Below, piece after piece: positions 7,991 to 18,700 of a DNA stretch of 64,000 bases. The notes below the pieces were generated by a model. That model did no database searches. It saw only the letters and a program-made list of their open reading frames with translations, and was not told the origin of the DNA. Source of the stretch: JAHEFT01 sp963766195. GTDB taxonomy: Bacteria; Pseudomonadota; Gammaproteobacteria; Xanthomonadales; SZUA-36. The first letter of the stretch is position 1, and every line of letters begins with the position of its first letter. Both the position numbers and the translations under genes were made by a program. The stretch lies in assembly GCA_963766195.1 (NCBI GenBank), contig CAVXYY010000005.1, forward strand, positions 868,001 to 932,000, given 5' to 3'.

Positions 7991-9609
7991 TCACCGTTGC
8001 CCTGGCACAGCATGATTTCCTGGTCGGAGGAATAAACCGTAACCTGCGCAAAGCGCTTGACCTCGTTGCAGCGGCGCGCGAGGCAGGCGCCGATCTGGTG
8101 GTCTTTCCTGAACTGGCGCTGACCGGTTACCCGCCGGAGGACCTGCTGTTGCGCCCGGGTTTTCTCGAAGCCTGTGATGATGCTGTCGTGAAGCTGGCCC
8201 GCCAGGTGACCGGGATAGATGTCCTGTTCGGACATCCGCGGGTCGAGGGCAGCAAACGTTACAACAGCGTCAGCTGGATACGTGAAGGCCGGATCATTGG
8301 CCGCTACGACAAGCAACATCTGCCCAATTACGCGGTCTTCGATGAACAACGCTATTTCAGTCCGGGCGCGGATTCGCTGACGGTCGAGCTGAAGGGAGTG
8401 CCGATCGGAGTCCTGATTTGTGAAGATACCTGGGAATCCGGCCCGGCGCTGAAAGCAAAAGAGCACGGGGCTGAACTCCTGCTGGTGCCCAATGCTTCTC
8501 CCTATCGCGACGACAAGTTGCAGGCCCGGGAAAAGATGTTTGCCCGACGGTATGCCGATACCGCGCTGCCGATGGTCTACTGCAACCTGGTGGGCGGGCA
8601 GGACGAACTGGTATTCGACGGGCGCAGCATGCTGATGGATCGCGAGGGCAGGGTCGCTGCACCGGGTCCGCTGTGTGAAGAAGCCTTGCTGCTGGCCAGG
8701 TACGACCCCGAAAGCGGGTCGTTTGAAGCCGTTGACTGGAAGCCGGCGCCGGAACAGCAGTTCGAGGAAATCTACACGGTCCTGACCATGGGTCTGCGGG
8801 ACTATGTCCATAAAAATGGCTTCAGCGATGTCGTTTTCGGCTTGTCGGGCGGCATTGACTCGTCGCTGATGCTGGCGCTCGCCGTTGATGCCCTGGGCCC
8901 GGAACGGGTTCACACGGTGATGATGCCGTCGCGCCATACTTCGGGCCTGAGTATTGAACTGGCCCAGGAACAGGCGGTGTCAGCTGCGGTGGATCACCGT
9001 TGCATCTCGATCGAACCGGCCTACGAGATGATGATGAAACTGTTGTCGCCCTCGTTCGGAGACCGGGAACCGGGGATCACCGAGGAAAATCTGCAGGCGC
9101 GCATCCGTGGCAATATCGTAATGGCCCTTTCCAACGAGTTCGGGTGGCTGCCCCTGGCGACCAGCAACAAGAGTGAACTGGCCGTTGGCTATTGTACGAT
9201 TTACGGCGACATGTGCGGCGGATTCGCCCCATTGCTGGACTGTTTCAAAATGCGGGTTTATGCGCTGGCACGCTACCGCAACAGTTTGTCGCCGGCCATC
9301 CCGGAAGCGGTGATCAGCCGTCCCCCCTCCGCGGAACTCAGGCCGGACCAGTCAGACCAGGATTCATTGCCGCCCTACGAAGAACTCGACGAGGTGCTGA
9401 GCCGCTATGTCGAACAGGACTGGTCGATCGCTGACATCGTCGCAGACGGTTTTGATGAAACCATGGTGCGCCGGGTGGCCGGATTGGTGTTGTTGAACGA
9501 ATACAAACGCCGGCAGGCCGCGCCGGGTGTGCGCGTGACGCATCGCGCCTTCGGCCGCGACCGCCGTTACCCGATCACCTCCGGCTGGAAGGGCAAAGAA
9601 CTGACGTAA
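7987..9609 (+). CDS. nadE: Glutamine-dependent NAD+ synthetase
   Basis: The 540-residue enzyme amidates nicotinic acid adenine dinucleotide to NAD+. The N-terminal nitrilase-type glutaminase domain has the catalytic triad Glu42 (FPELALTGYP), Lys109 and Cys145 (LICEDTWE). The C-terminal synthetase domain has the ATP pyrophosphatase loop SGGIDSS (287-293) and the ATSNKSELAVGYCTIYGDMC segment. The start is a TTG at 7987 overlapping the sucD stop (TTGA), which suggests translational coupling. Downstream is a cluster of REP-like hairpins. The gene is intact. Confidence 0.95.
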   Translation: MITVALAQHDFLVGGINRNLRKALDLVAAAREAGADLVVFPELALTGYPPEDLLLRPGFLEACDDAVVKLARQVTGIDVLFGHPRVEGSKRYNSVSWIREGRIIGRYDKQHLPNYAVFDEQRYFSPGADSLTVELKGVPIGVLICEDTWESGPALKAKEHGAELLLVPNASPYRDDKLQAREKMFARRYADTALPMVYCNLVGGQDELVFDGRSMLMDREGRVAAPGPLCEEALLLARYDPESGSFEAVDWKPAPEQQFEEIYTVLTMGLRDYVHKNGFSDVVFGLSGGIDSSLMLALAVDALGPERVHTVMMPSRHTSGLSIELAQEQAVSAAVDHRCISIEPAYEMMMKLLSPSFGDREPGITEENLQARIRGNIVMALSNEFGWLPLATSNKSELAVGYCTIYGDMCGGFAPLLDCFKMRVYALARYRNSLSPAIPEAVISRPPSAELRPDQSDQDSLPPYEELDEVLSRYVEQDWSIADIVADGFDETMVRRVAGLVLLNEYKRRQAAPGVRVTHRAFGRDRRYPITSGWKGKELT

Positions 9610-9615
9610 GAGATC

Positions 9616-9721
9616 GTGGGAGCCGGCCCTGCCGGCGATTGTTGGAGCGACCCGTGGTCGCGATATCAGTTTTTTTGTCACCGAGAGTTCTTGCTATCGC
9701 GGGCATGGCCCGCTCCTACAA
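9616..9721. repeat. Cluster of three REP-like palindromes
   Basis: Three related hairpin units fill the gap between the convergent genes nadE and bamD. Each has the form T-GGAGC-stem-loop-stem-GAT. Unit 1 is 9616-9640 (stem GCCGGC twice around CCT). Unit 2 is 9641-9665 (GCGACC/GGTCGC). Unit 3, inverted, is 9695-9721 (GCGGGC/GCCCGC, read as TGTAGGAGC on the minus strand). This head-to-tail plus inverted arrangement is like the BIMEs of pseudomonads and xanthomonads. They may also act as transcription ends for both genes. Confidence 0.75.
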
Positions 9722-9737
9722 TGGTGCCCAGCAACGC

Positions 9738-10568
9738 TCAGTCGAAAGGCCAGAGGCGTTCGGCCCAGCTCTTCTTTTTCTTTTTGCCCAGCACGTAATA
9801 ATTATCGGGGTAGTTCAAGGCCAGAACGGCCATCGAGCCTTCGGCCAGTTCCGGCAATTTCAGCTTCTTGTAGGCCTTGACCAGGACGATCAGCGCCTCG
9901 GACTGTTGTGGTGTGTTGGGATAGGTTTCCAACGCGTACCGGGCCCGGTTGACCGCGGCAATATAGGCTTTGCGCCGCAGATAGTATTGAGCGACCCCGA
10001 TTTCGTAGGCGGCCAGGTTATTGCGCAGAAAGATCATGCGCTGTCGGGCGTCCGGTACGTAACGGCTGTCCGGAAAACGTCTGATCAGCTCAGCAAAATC
10101 CATGAACGCGTCACTCGCCATCGACTGGTCGCGGTCCCGCACGCGGTCCGGCATCAATTTTTCGAGAAACCCCTGGTTCTGGCTGTAATTGACCAGGCCT
10201 TTCAGGTAGTAGGCGTAGTCGACATTCGGGTGGGTGGGGTAGGTCCTGATGAACCGGTCCAGCGTGGAAAGCGCATTTTCGGGCTCGTCCGCTTTGTAAT
10301 AGGCATAGGAAAGGTCGATCATTGACTGTTCGGTGTAGCGGCCGAACGGGTAGCGGGTTTGCAGGGCCTTGTAAGCACCGATCGCGCGGCCCCAACTCTG
10401 GTTTTTCAGTGCATCATTGCCCCGGTGGTAAAGCTCTTCCGCGCTCAATTCCGATTGGGGGTCCTTGTCTTTCCGGCAACCGGAGACGCACAGCAAGACC
10501 CCCAGCATGGACAAAGCGAGGATTCGCGTCCAGCGGACGTTGCTAAAGAAACCGGAACAAGAATGCAT
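9738..10568 (-). CDS. bamD: BamD, outer-membrane assembly lipoprotein
   Basis: The 276-residue lipoprotein belongs to the BAM complex, which inserts beta-barrel proteins into the outer membrane. A hydrophobic signal ends in LCVSGC with lipid-acceptor Cys31. TPR-like repeats follow, with the family signature QSWGRAIGAYKALQTRYPFG and then YPTHPNVDYAYYLKGL. Its divergent position relative to rluD is the conserved gammaproteobacterial order. It ends in a lysine-rich tail (LGKKKKKSWAERLWPFD). The start at 10568 leaves about 118 bases to rluD, which must hold both promoters. The coding sequence is intact. Confidence 0.95.
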   Translation of the reverse strand: MHSCSGFFSNVRWTRILALSMLGVLLCVSGCRKDKDPQSELSAEELYHRGNDALKNQSWGRAIGAYKALQTRYPFGRYTEQSMIDLSYAYYKADEPENALSTLDRFIRTYPTHPNVDYAYYLKGLVNYSQNQGFLEKLMPDRVRDRDQSMASDAFMDFAELIRRFPDSRYVPDARQRMIFLRNNLAAYEIGVAQYYLRRKAYIAAVNRARYALETYPNTPQQSEALIVLVKAYKKLKLPELAEGSMAVLALNYPDNYYVLGKKKKKSWAERLWPFD

Positions 10569-10686
10569 TGGAAACAGCCAGGTTTAACAGGAGTGCAGAA
10601 TGATAACGGAATCCGGCTGGCAAAAGAAGGGTAGCGCCCGTGTACAATGAATCGGAGGCACCCGGGAACAAGAGCCCTTCGCGAGG

Positions 10687-11667
10687 ATGGGAAACGTCAG
10701 AAGCATGCCGGAAAAAGACGAACCCATCAGGATTTCCGCCCGGGCTGAGAGCAGTCATGCCGGCTTGCGCCTTGACCAGTTGGCCGCAATTCTTTTTCCG
10801 GATTACTCGAGGGCGCGCCTGCAAAAGTGGATTCGAAGCGGGGAACTGACCGTGGACGGCCAGGACGGCCAGGCTGACCCATCGAATCATCGGAAATGAA
10901 ACACTCCGGCTCGATGCGGTTGTGCAACACCAGGATACGGTGCTGCCCCAGAGCATCGAGATCGACATCATTCATGCCGACGAAGATATTATCGTCGTCA
11001 ACAAGCCGGCAGGACTTGTAGTACACCCGGCGGCCGGAAATCCCGACGGTACACTGCAGAATGCGCTGCTGAATTTTGATGAGAACCTGGCGGCCTTGCC
11101 CCGTTCGGGAATCGTGCATCGGCTGGACAAGGACACCAGCGGTGTCATGGTGGTGGCCAGGAGTCTCCGGGCGCACACCAGCCTGGTGGAGCAACTCCAG
11201 AGCCGGAAGATGAGCCGGGTTTACCGGGCAGTGGCCGCAGGGAACATCGTGGCTGGCGGAACGGTGGATGCGCCCGTCGGACGCCATCCCAGAGATCGCA
11301 AGAGAATGGCGGTCGTGGGCTCCGGCAAACCGGCCGTGAGCCATTACCGGGTGTTGAAACGCTATCAACGGTGCAACTTACCTCGAGGTTTCGCTCGAAT
11401 CCGGACGCACCCACCAGATCCGGGTGCACATGGCCCACATCGGCCACCCGCTGGCCGGGGACCCGGTTTACGGGCGGGCGCTGAAAATCAAGCGCGGGTT
11501 TCCGGCGGGACTGGTGGAAGCCATTCGTGCGTTTCCGCGCCAGGCCTTGCATGCCGTCAAACTCAGCCTGAAGCATCCGGGGTCGAAGCTCGACGTCGCT
11601 TACCAGGCGCCCTTGCCGGATGATTTTGATCCAGCTGCTGGCAAGGCTGGAGACGTTTCCGCTGTGA
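10687..11667 (+). CDS. rluD: RluD, 23S rRNA pseudouridine synthase (frameshifted)
   Basis: The enzyme makes pseudouridines in helix 69 of 23S rRNA. An S4 RNA-binding domain (LRLDQLAAILFPDYSRARLQ) is followed by the catalytic domain with GIVHRLDKDTSGVMVVA, which holds the catalytic Asp. Further on are SGRTHQIRVHMAHIGHPLAG and GDPVYG. Three frame changes are needed: about 10875, about 11375 and about 11625. The last restores a C-terminus ending LARLETFPL and a TGA at 11665-11667, which overlaps the GTG of pgeF (GTGA). The start could be the ATG at 10687 or at 10705. The breaks look like sequence error, since every domain block is conserved. Confidence 0.9.
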
Positions 11668-12390
11668 GCCAAGACTGGATATATCCCGACTGGTCAGCTC
11701 CAAAAAATGTCCGGGCATTCACCACCACGCGCCGGGGGGGAGTCAGCACCGGCGCCTGGTCCGGCTTTAACCTGGGGGCCCGCTGCGGTGACGACCCGGA
11801 TCACGTGGCGCAAAACCGGGCGATGCTGGACCGGGATTTGCCGGAGCCGGTTCAATGGCTGCACCAGGTTCATGGAACCCGGGTATTGACGCTTTCCGAC
11901 GGTTTATCCGCAGAGCCGGAGGCAGATGCCGTGGTGACTTTCCGGCCGGGCCGGGTCTGCGCGGTGTTGACCGCCGATTGTCTGCCGGTTTTCTTCTGCA
12001 ACCGCAAGGGTGACCGCGCCGGGGTTGCCCATGCAGGGTGGCGTGGACTGGCGGATGGCGTGTTGCAGGCGACCGTGGCTGCGCTGCAAGAGGATCCTGC
12101 GGAACTGCTGGCTTGGCTGGGGCCGGCGATCGGCCCCGGGGCCTACGAAGTGGGCGCCGAGCTTGCCGGGGCATTTGCCGGGGAATTCCCTGCAGGGTTC
12201 ACCCGCAGCGGCGAACGGTATTTGCTGGACCTGTACGCAGTTGGCCAGGTTGAAGCTCGCGGCCGCCGGTGTGAATCACGTGGGTGGTGGTGGTTTTTGC
12301 ACCTTCACGGAATCGGACCGTTTTTTCTCCTACCGCAGGGATGGCGTCACCGGGCGGATGGCCAGCGTGATCTGGCTGGAAAATTCCTGA
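11664..12390 (+). CDS. pgeF: PgeF/YfiH, purine nucleoside phosphorylase-type (laccase-domain) protein (frameshifted)
   Basis: This is a Cu-oxidase_4 family protein; members act as purine nucleoside phosphorylase/adenosine deaminase or edit wrongly built peptidoglycan precursors. The GTG start at 11664 gives SQDWIYPDWSAPKNVRAFTT, a typical opening, then GGVSTGAWSGFNLGARCGDD. The metal-binding residues appear in WLHQVHG, LTADCLPVFF and AHAGWRG. A frameshift near 12248 must be crossed to reach the conserved end (GGGGFCTFTESDRFFSYRRD, then GRMASVIWL). Its coupling to rluD is the usual rluD-pgeF arrangement. Confidence 0.9.
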
Positions 12391-12438
12391 AGCCTGTTTT
12401 GGGTTTGCGCAGACTACCCGTCATGACTCTCGAGGCTT

Positions 12439-14652
12439 TTACTCTCCAGGTGCGTACTGTTCCATCAGCCGCCTGAGCTTTTCTTCCTCACCCAGTTGCT
12501 GATAGTAGCTGGCCAGCGCGGTAACCAGGTCCCGGTTTCCGGGATACCTGGCCAGCGCGGTTTCCAGCTCGGAAACGGCCTGGATTCTGCTTCCCGTTTC
12601 CCATAAGCCGACCGCGTAGACATAGCTGTAACGGGTGTTTCCGGGCTCCGCCCTGGCCGCTGCCTGCAAATAGGGCAGCGCATCATTCAACGCGCCCTGC
12701 CTGATCCTGCAGCAATCCCATCGCGTGCTGAACCGAAGCGTCAGCAGGCGCCAACCCGACGGCCCTGGTCAGCAGTGCTTCGGCCTGCGGGTCCATGTTG
12801 TTCGCCCGGTAGAGGTCGGCAAGATTCAACAGCGCGGGTAAATAAGCCGGCGAAAGTTTCAACGCCTGCCGGTAGGCCTTTTCAGCTTCCACCATGTCAC
12901 CGGTCGCGACATGGAAAATCCCCAGGTTCAACTGCTCCTCGGGCATGTCGGCATTCAGCAGCATGGAATCCAGGTATTCCTGCCAGAGCGTTTTGATCTC
13001 GGCGGAATACACGGGCGGAAGCTGATCCGCAGGGAAGGATGCAAGCTGCCGGGCCACGGCCATCCTGACCAGCTTGCTGTCGTCGCTGATCAGATCGCGT
13101 AACAGGGCATATCTCTGGGCAACCGGCACCCAGTCCATGGACCGGACAGCCGATGCCCGCTCCATGGGGTCTTTCGAGCTGAGCCATTGCGGGTACAGAT
13201 CCAGTGTTTCCTGCGCGGGAAAATTCTGGGTTGCAACCATCGCGCTGGAGCGCAGCATCGCAGAACTGCCGGGCTGGCTGGCCAGCGCCAGCAAACCCGG
13301 AAGGGCGGCCGGCCGCCCTGACCAGGCGGAATCCAGGATGGCCGCATGGTCTGCCCGCACAGTACCCGGTACTCCCCAGGATTTCAGCGCATCGAGCGCC
13401 CACTGCGGATCCTTGTCCGCATGACACTGGTTGCAGGTATTGGGCACGCCCAACGCCAGCGTGAGGCGCGGTTCGGGGATGCGAAAACTGTGGTCGTGTC
13501 GGTCATCAACCACCATGTAGGTTTTGACCGGCATGTGGCAGTTCACGCAAGAGGCCCCAGTGCTGTCTTTTTCATGACGGTGGTGGTCCGGACTGTCGTA
13601 CACGGTGCTGACATGGCACTGGGTGCACAGGGTGTTATCGTCTGCCCGCACCCGGTTGCTGTGGGGGTCGTGGCAGTTCGTACAGACCACCCCTGCACGG
13701 TGCATTTTACTCTGCAGGAAGGAACCGTAGACGTAAACTTCGTCGTCGATCTGGCCGTCCGGAAAATACAACCGGGGTTCGATCAGGGCCAGGCGGTACT
13801 GGTCGTCAAACGACTGGCCGGCCTGGTAAGGGGCAATTTCGCTGCGCCGGGAATGACAGGCTGCACAGGTTTCTGTCTGCACGGACGGCCGTTTGCCGTC
13901 TGTGCGGGAAAACGTGCGGGTGGAAGCGCCATCGGCAGGCCCGAAAGCGCCGCGGTCATTCAATGAATACGCGAAGCCCCGGTCTTCGGCTGTCCGGCTG
14001 CCGTTGGCCCATTCCAGGTGCGCGGAGGCCGGGCCGTGACAGGCTTCGCAGGCCACGTTGATTTCCGCCCAGCTGGTCTTGTAGCTGTCCGATGCGCTGG
14101 TGTAATTTTTCTGCAGACCGGTCGAATGACAGACGGCGCAGCGCGAATTCCAGTTCTGAAAAGCCCCTGTCCAGTGCACCATGTCTTCGTGGTCAACCGG
14201 CGGGTTTCCCGGGTAGAGGTGCACCCAGCGCTGCCCGCCGTCTGCTTCCGGCCGGCTGTCCCAGACGATATTCAGGGCCTGAAAACGGCCGTTGCCGAAA
14301 GGAACCAGGTACTGTTGCAGGGGAAAAAATCCGAATGTATAGGCGATTTCAAACTCCTGCATTTCCCCCTTTTCGTTATCGGTTTCCACCCGGTATTGGT
14401 CGTCTTTTCGAAAAAAACGACTGGTGATTCCACCGTATTCGAAGGTCCGGTCAGAAAAGTCGCCCAGCACATTTTCAGGAGTCGCCGGCAGCATGGCCTG
14501 GTAATGATGGGAACTTTTCCAGGAGTTGTAGGCCTGCTCATGGCAGGATTCGCATGCGCCGCTGCCGACATAGGACTGCGCGCTGGCCAACAGGGGCAGG
14601 CATGCAAAAGCCAGCAGGCATCACCGCGAAGACACCGGTCGCGCCCGTGCAT
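12439..14652 (-). CDS. Octaheme cytochrome c with C-terminal TPRs (frameshifted)
   Basis: The exported protein has about 735 residues and eight CXXCH haem sites: CESCH, CAVCH, CEACH, CAACH, CTNCH, CTQCH, CVNCH and CNQCH, all in the first 400 residues. The order and the WKSSHHYQAM and CVNCHMP motifs resemble cytochrome c554-like multihaem proteins. A HEAT-like stretch and then several TPRs follow (MVEAEKAYRQALKLSPAYLP, LLNLADLYRANNMDPQAEAL). The start needs a frameshift near 14612 to join MHGRDRCLRGDA to the signal sequence LLAFACLPLLASA. A second break near 12686 joins AGR to NDALPYLQAA and adds one more TPR. No electron-transfer partner or maturation gene lies nearby, so the substrate is unknown. 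Confidence 0.85.
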
Positions 14653-14667
14653 GATTAATGAGAGTGC

Positions 14668-15700
14668 CTAGGCACTCAGGGCCCGGCAAAGCTCCGTCGT
14701 TTCGGCTTCGGTGGTGCAATGCGAGAATACGAAACGCGCCAGGTCGTCCCGGCCCGGCCAGGTCAGGAACTGCACCCCGGCATCGGCCAGGCGCTGGAAA
14801 CCGTCCGAAGTCCAGCTGACGAAAACCTCGTTGGCGTTTACGTTGTACTCGAGGCGGGCCTCGGGGTGGCCGGTAACGGCGTCCGCGAAACGGGCGGCCT
14901 GGCGGTTTGCGTGGCCCGCCATGTCCAGCCACAGTCCGTTATCAATATAGGCCAGCAACTGGGCGGAAACATAACGCATCTTGCTCAACAGGTGGCCGGA
15001 CCGTTTTCGTATCCGCTCCGCTTTGTCCTTCAGTTCCGGGTTACCGAAAAACAGCAGGGCCTCGGCTGCGCAGCAGCCATTCTTGCTTGCGCCGAAAGAA
15101 AGCATCTGCACGCCGGCGCGCCAGGTAATGTCAGCGGGGTGACATTGCAGTCCGGCGACCGCATTGCCAAACCGCGCACCATCCATGTGAGTGGCCATGC
15201 CGTGCTTTGCGGCTGAGCGGCAAATCGCGCTGATCTCATCCGGCTGGTAGACCGTGCCGGCCTCGGTGCTCTGGGTGATGCTGACAGCGGAGGGCAGGTA
15301 GGCGTGGACGCCGTGGCCTTCGTTGGCGCGGATCTGCCTCTCCAGTTCCTGAGAGCTGAACTTTCCATCCGGACCGTCTACCGTCACCAGTCTCAGGCCG
15401 CCGCCAAAAAATTCGGGCGCGCCGCACTCATCGTTCTGGATGTGCGAGTTGCGATGGCAGTAAACCGAACCCCAGGGCGGAGTCACCGAAGCCAGCGCAA
15501 TACTGTTGGCCACGGTTCCGGTGCTCAAAGGCAGCACCGTGGTTTGCGTTTCGAACAACTCGTGAAAAAGCTTCGTCAAGGCGCGCAGACCACCGGTCTT
15601 CGGCATACGCCCATGCGGTGCCCTGGTTGGCTTCCACAAAAGCGGCCAGGATGGCCGGCGCGGCGGGAGATTCGTTGTCGCTTCTGAAATTGAGTTCCAT
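14668..15700 (-). CDS. Low-specificity L-threonine aldolase (frameshifted)
   Basis: This is a PLP-dependent fold-type I enzyme of the beta-eliminating lyase/threonine aldolase family; it cleaves threonine or allo-threonine to glycine and acetaldehyde. The start at 15700 gives MELNFRSDNESPAAPAILAA and continues to GTAWAYAED. A frameshift near 15595 then leads to LTKLFHELFETQTTVLPLST and GTVANSIAL. The active-site lysine is in SFGASKNGCCAAEALLFF, and HMDGARFGNAV is the cofactor-binding Asp segment. It lies upstream of the cytochrome gene on the same strand with only 15 bases between them, so they may be co-transcribed. The exact substrate preference cannot be read from sequence. Confidence 0.85.
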
Positions 15701-15754
15701 CGGTCAAATTATACGGATCAGCGAGATGCAGTACACCAGTCTCGCCTATAATTC

Positions 15755-18700
15755 GTGTCGATGAAAGACCTTGCCGCCATCCCCGAAGTCCGGGCGCAAC
15801 TCGAAAACATCATGGCCACGGATGCCGCGTGGTGCAGGAAGCGCTTGTCCGAAATTCAGCGCCGCTTGCAACGCGGACAGGCAACGGAGCGCCTGGCCAA
15901 CCAGGTCATTGAGCGGGTGCATCGCTCCCGCAGCCAGGTAGACGCCCGGCGGGCAGCGTTGCCCCGGCCTGCTTTTGACGACCATCTCCCGATTACCGCG
16001 CACCGCGATGAAATACTGACGGCGATCACAAACAACCAGGTGATTGTCGTGGCCGGAGAAACCGGTTCCGGAAAAACCACCCAGCTGCCCAAGTTTTGTC
16101 TCGAAGCAGGCAGGGGCACGCGCGGGCTGATTGCCTGCACTCAGCCGCGACGGATCGCAGCGCGCGCGATGGCCGAGCGGGTAGCCGAAGAACTGGAAAG
16201 CGAACTGGGCGGGCTGGTGGGATACCAGGTGCGATTCAGGGAACGTAGCAGTCCCGGCGGTTACGTCAAGTTCATGACGGACGGGATCCTGCTGGCGGAA
16301 TCGCTGCGCGACCGCTTTCTGGATGCCTATGACACGATCATCATCGACGAGGCGCACGAGCGCAGCCTGAACATCGATTTCCTGCTGGGTTATCTCAAGA
16401 CCCTGCTGCCACGGCGTCCGGACCTCAAGCTCCTGATCACGTCCGCGACCATCGACACCGGCAAGTTTTCCAGGCATTTCGGTGAAGCGCCGGTGATTGA
16501 AGTTTCGGGCAGGGGTTACCCGGTCGAGATGGTCTACCAGCCGTTGGCCGATGACGAAGAAAGCAGCGGGCGGGGAGACCGGGACCTCTACCAGGGGATC
16601 GCCGAAGGCGTCCGGCGGCTGAGCCGCATCGATCCTCGCGGGGACATCCTGGTTTTTCTCTCCGGCGAGCGGGAAATACGCGAGGCCGGTGAGTTCCTGA
16701 AACGGAATATGCATCGAGCCGGACCCGTGGCAACCGAAATTTTGCCACTGTACGCCAGGCTTTCTTCCGCCGAGCAGCGGCGGGTTTTCCACCCCGGAAC
16801 TGCCCGACGGATCATCCTGTCCACGAACGTGGCCGAAACCTCGTTGACCGTCCCGGGAATCCGTTTCGTGATCGACTCGGGCACGGCCCGCATCAGCCGC
16901 TATTCCCACCACAGCCGGATCCAGCGGTTGCCGATTGAACCGGTTTCCCGGGCCAGCGCCAACCAGCGTGCCGGCCGCTGCGGCCGCCTCGGACCGGGCA
17001 CCTGTGTCCGCCTCTACAGCGAAGCCGATTTTGATTCCCGGCCTGAATTTACCGAACCGGAAATTCTGCGCACTTCGCTTGCTTCGGTCATCCTGCGGAT
17101 GTTGACCATGGGCCTTGGCTCGGTGGAAGAATTTCCCTTTGTCGACCGGCCGGCGCCGCGGATGATCAACGATGCCTACCAGTTGTTGTTCGAACTGTCT
17201 GCGATTGACAAGCACCGCGCGGTGACGGAAACCGGACAGGCCCTGGCGCGCTGGCCGCTGGATGTGCGGCTGGCCCGCATGGTCGAGGAAGGCGCAAGAA
17301 CCGGGTGCCTGGAAGACATCATGGTGCTGGCTGCGGCGCTGAGCATCCAGGACCCCCGGGAACGGCCGCTCGAGGCCCAGGCCGCAGCGGATGAAATGCA
17401 CCGGCGGTTCACCGATGACGCGTCGGATTTTACGACCTTCCTCAGGCTCTGGGAGTACCTGAGGCAAAAACGAAAGGAGGTTTCCGGTAACCAGTTCCGC
17501 AAATTGTGCCGCCGGGAATTCCTGAACTGGCAACGCGTACTGGAATGGTTCGACATCTACCAGCAGTTGCGGGACCAGGCGAGAGAGGACGGCCGGAAAC
17601 TGTCCGGCCACCACGGTGATTTTGACCAGGTACACCGGAGCCTGATGGCGGGATTGTTGAGCCATTGCGGCAGAAAGCACCCGGAAGACCCGGGGTATAC
17701 CGGCGCACGCTCCAGCGCCTATCACATATTCCCCGGTTCCGGCCTGTTCGGAAGTTCACCGAAATGGCTGATGTCCGCCGAGATTGTCGAGACCAGCAGG
17801 CCGTACGCCCGGACCAACGCGGTCATCAAGCCCGAGTGGATTGAGCAACTGGGCGGGCATTTGCTCAAGCATCATTATTTCGATCCGCACTGGTCGCGGC
17901 GCCGCGGCGCCGTATATGCCTGGGAACAGGTCTCGCTATACGGCCTGGTCATTGTCGAGAAGCGCCGGGTTCACTACGGGCCGATTGACCCGCTTGAGGC
18001 GCGCCGCATCTTCATCATGGAAGCCCTGGTGAGGGGAGCGCTCGACACCCGCGCGGCATTCAAGGCGCACAACGAAAAAATCCGGGCCGAAGTGGAAATG
18101 CTGGAGCACAAGCGCCGCAGAAGGGATGTGCTGGTCGATGAACAGACCCAGTATGATTTTTTCGATGCGCGGATTCCGGAAACGGTAAACAGCGCCCGGT
18201 CGTTTGAGAAGTGGTTGTCGGGGCTGGGCAAGCAGGGGCGGGACCTGCTGTTCCTCGGGCATGACGTGCTGACGCGGGACAATGCCGGCGCCGCACCCGG
18301 CGAACTGTTTCCGGACCTGCTGGAGAGCGGTGGGCGGTCCTTTCCGCTGGAATACCATTTTGCCCCGGGCAGCAGGGATGACGGAGTGCATATCACCGTC
18401 CCGCTGGAATGGCTGAACACCCTGGAACCCGGACAATTGCAGTGGCTGGTTCCCGGACTCCTGCGCGACAAACTGGTGGCGCTGATCAGGGCTTTACCCA
18501 AACCTTTGCGCCGTTCACTGACGCCGGTCCCGGAATTCGCTGATGCGGTGCTGGAGGCGATCCGGGGTCGCGTGGCCGAACCGATGCTGGAGGTTTGCGC
18601 CGGGGAATTGCACCGCATGACCGGTTTGCCGGTGGGGGTGGAAGACCTGGATGAGAACTCGATAGACGACCATTTTCGCTTCCTCGTGCGGGTTGTGGAT

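Noticed and set aside
7789..8937. A 382-codon minus-strand open frame opposite sucD and nadE
   Set aside because: It lies opposite well-conserved coding sequence, has biased composition and no recognisable domain.
11664..12476. A continuous frame that would fuse the end of RluD with PgeF
   Set aside because: The fusion depends on a frameshift near 11625. In the corrected frame RluD stops at 11667 and overlaps the pgeF GTG, the usual arrangement.
15746..17725. A 659-codon open frame on the minus strand opposite hrpA
   Set aside because: It is the antisense shadow of conserved helicase motifs in a G+C-rich gene, rich in Arg, His and Gln, with no family signal and no ribosome site.
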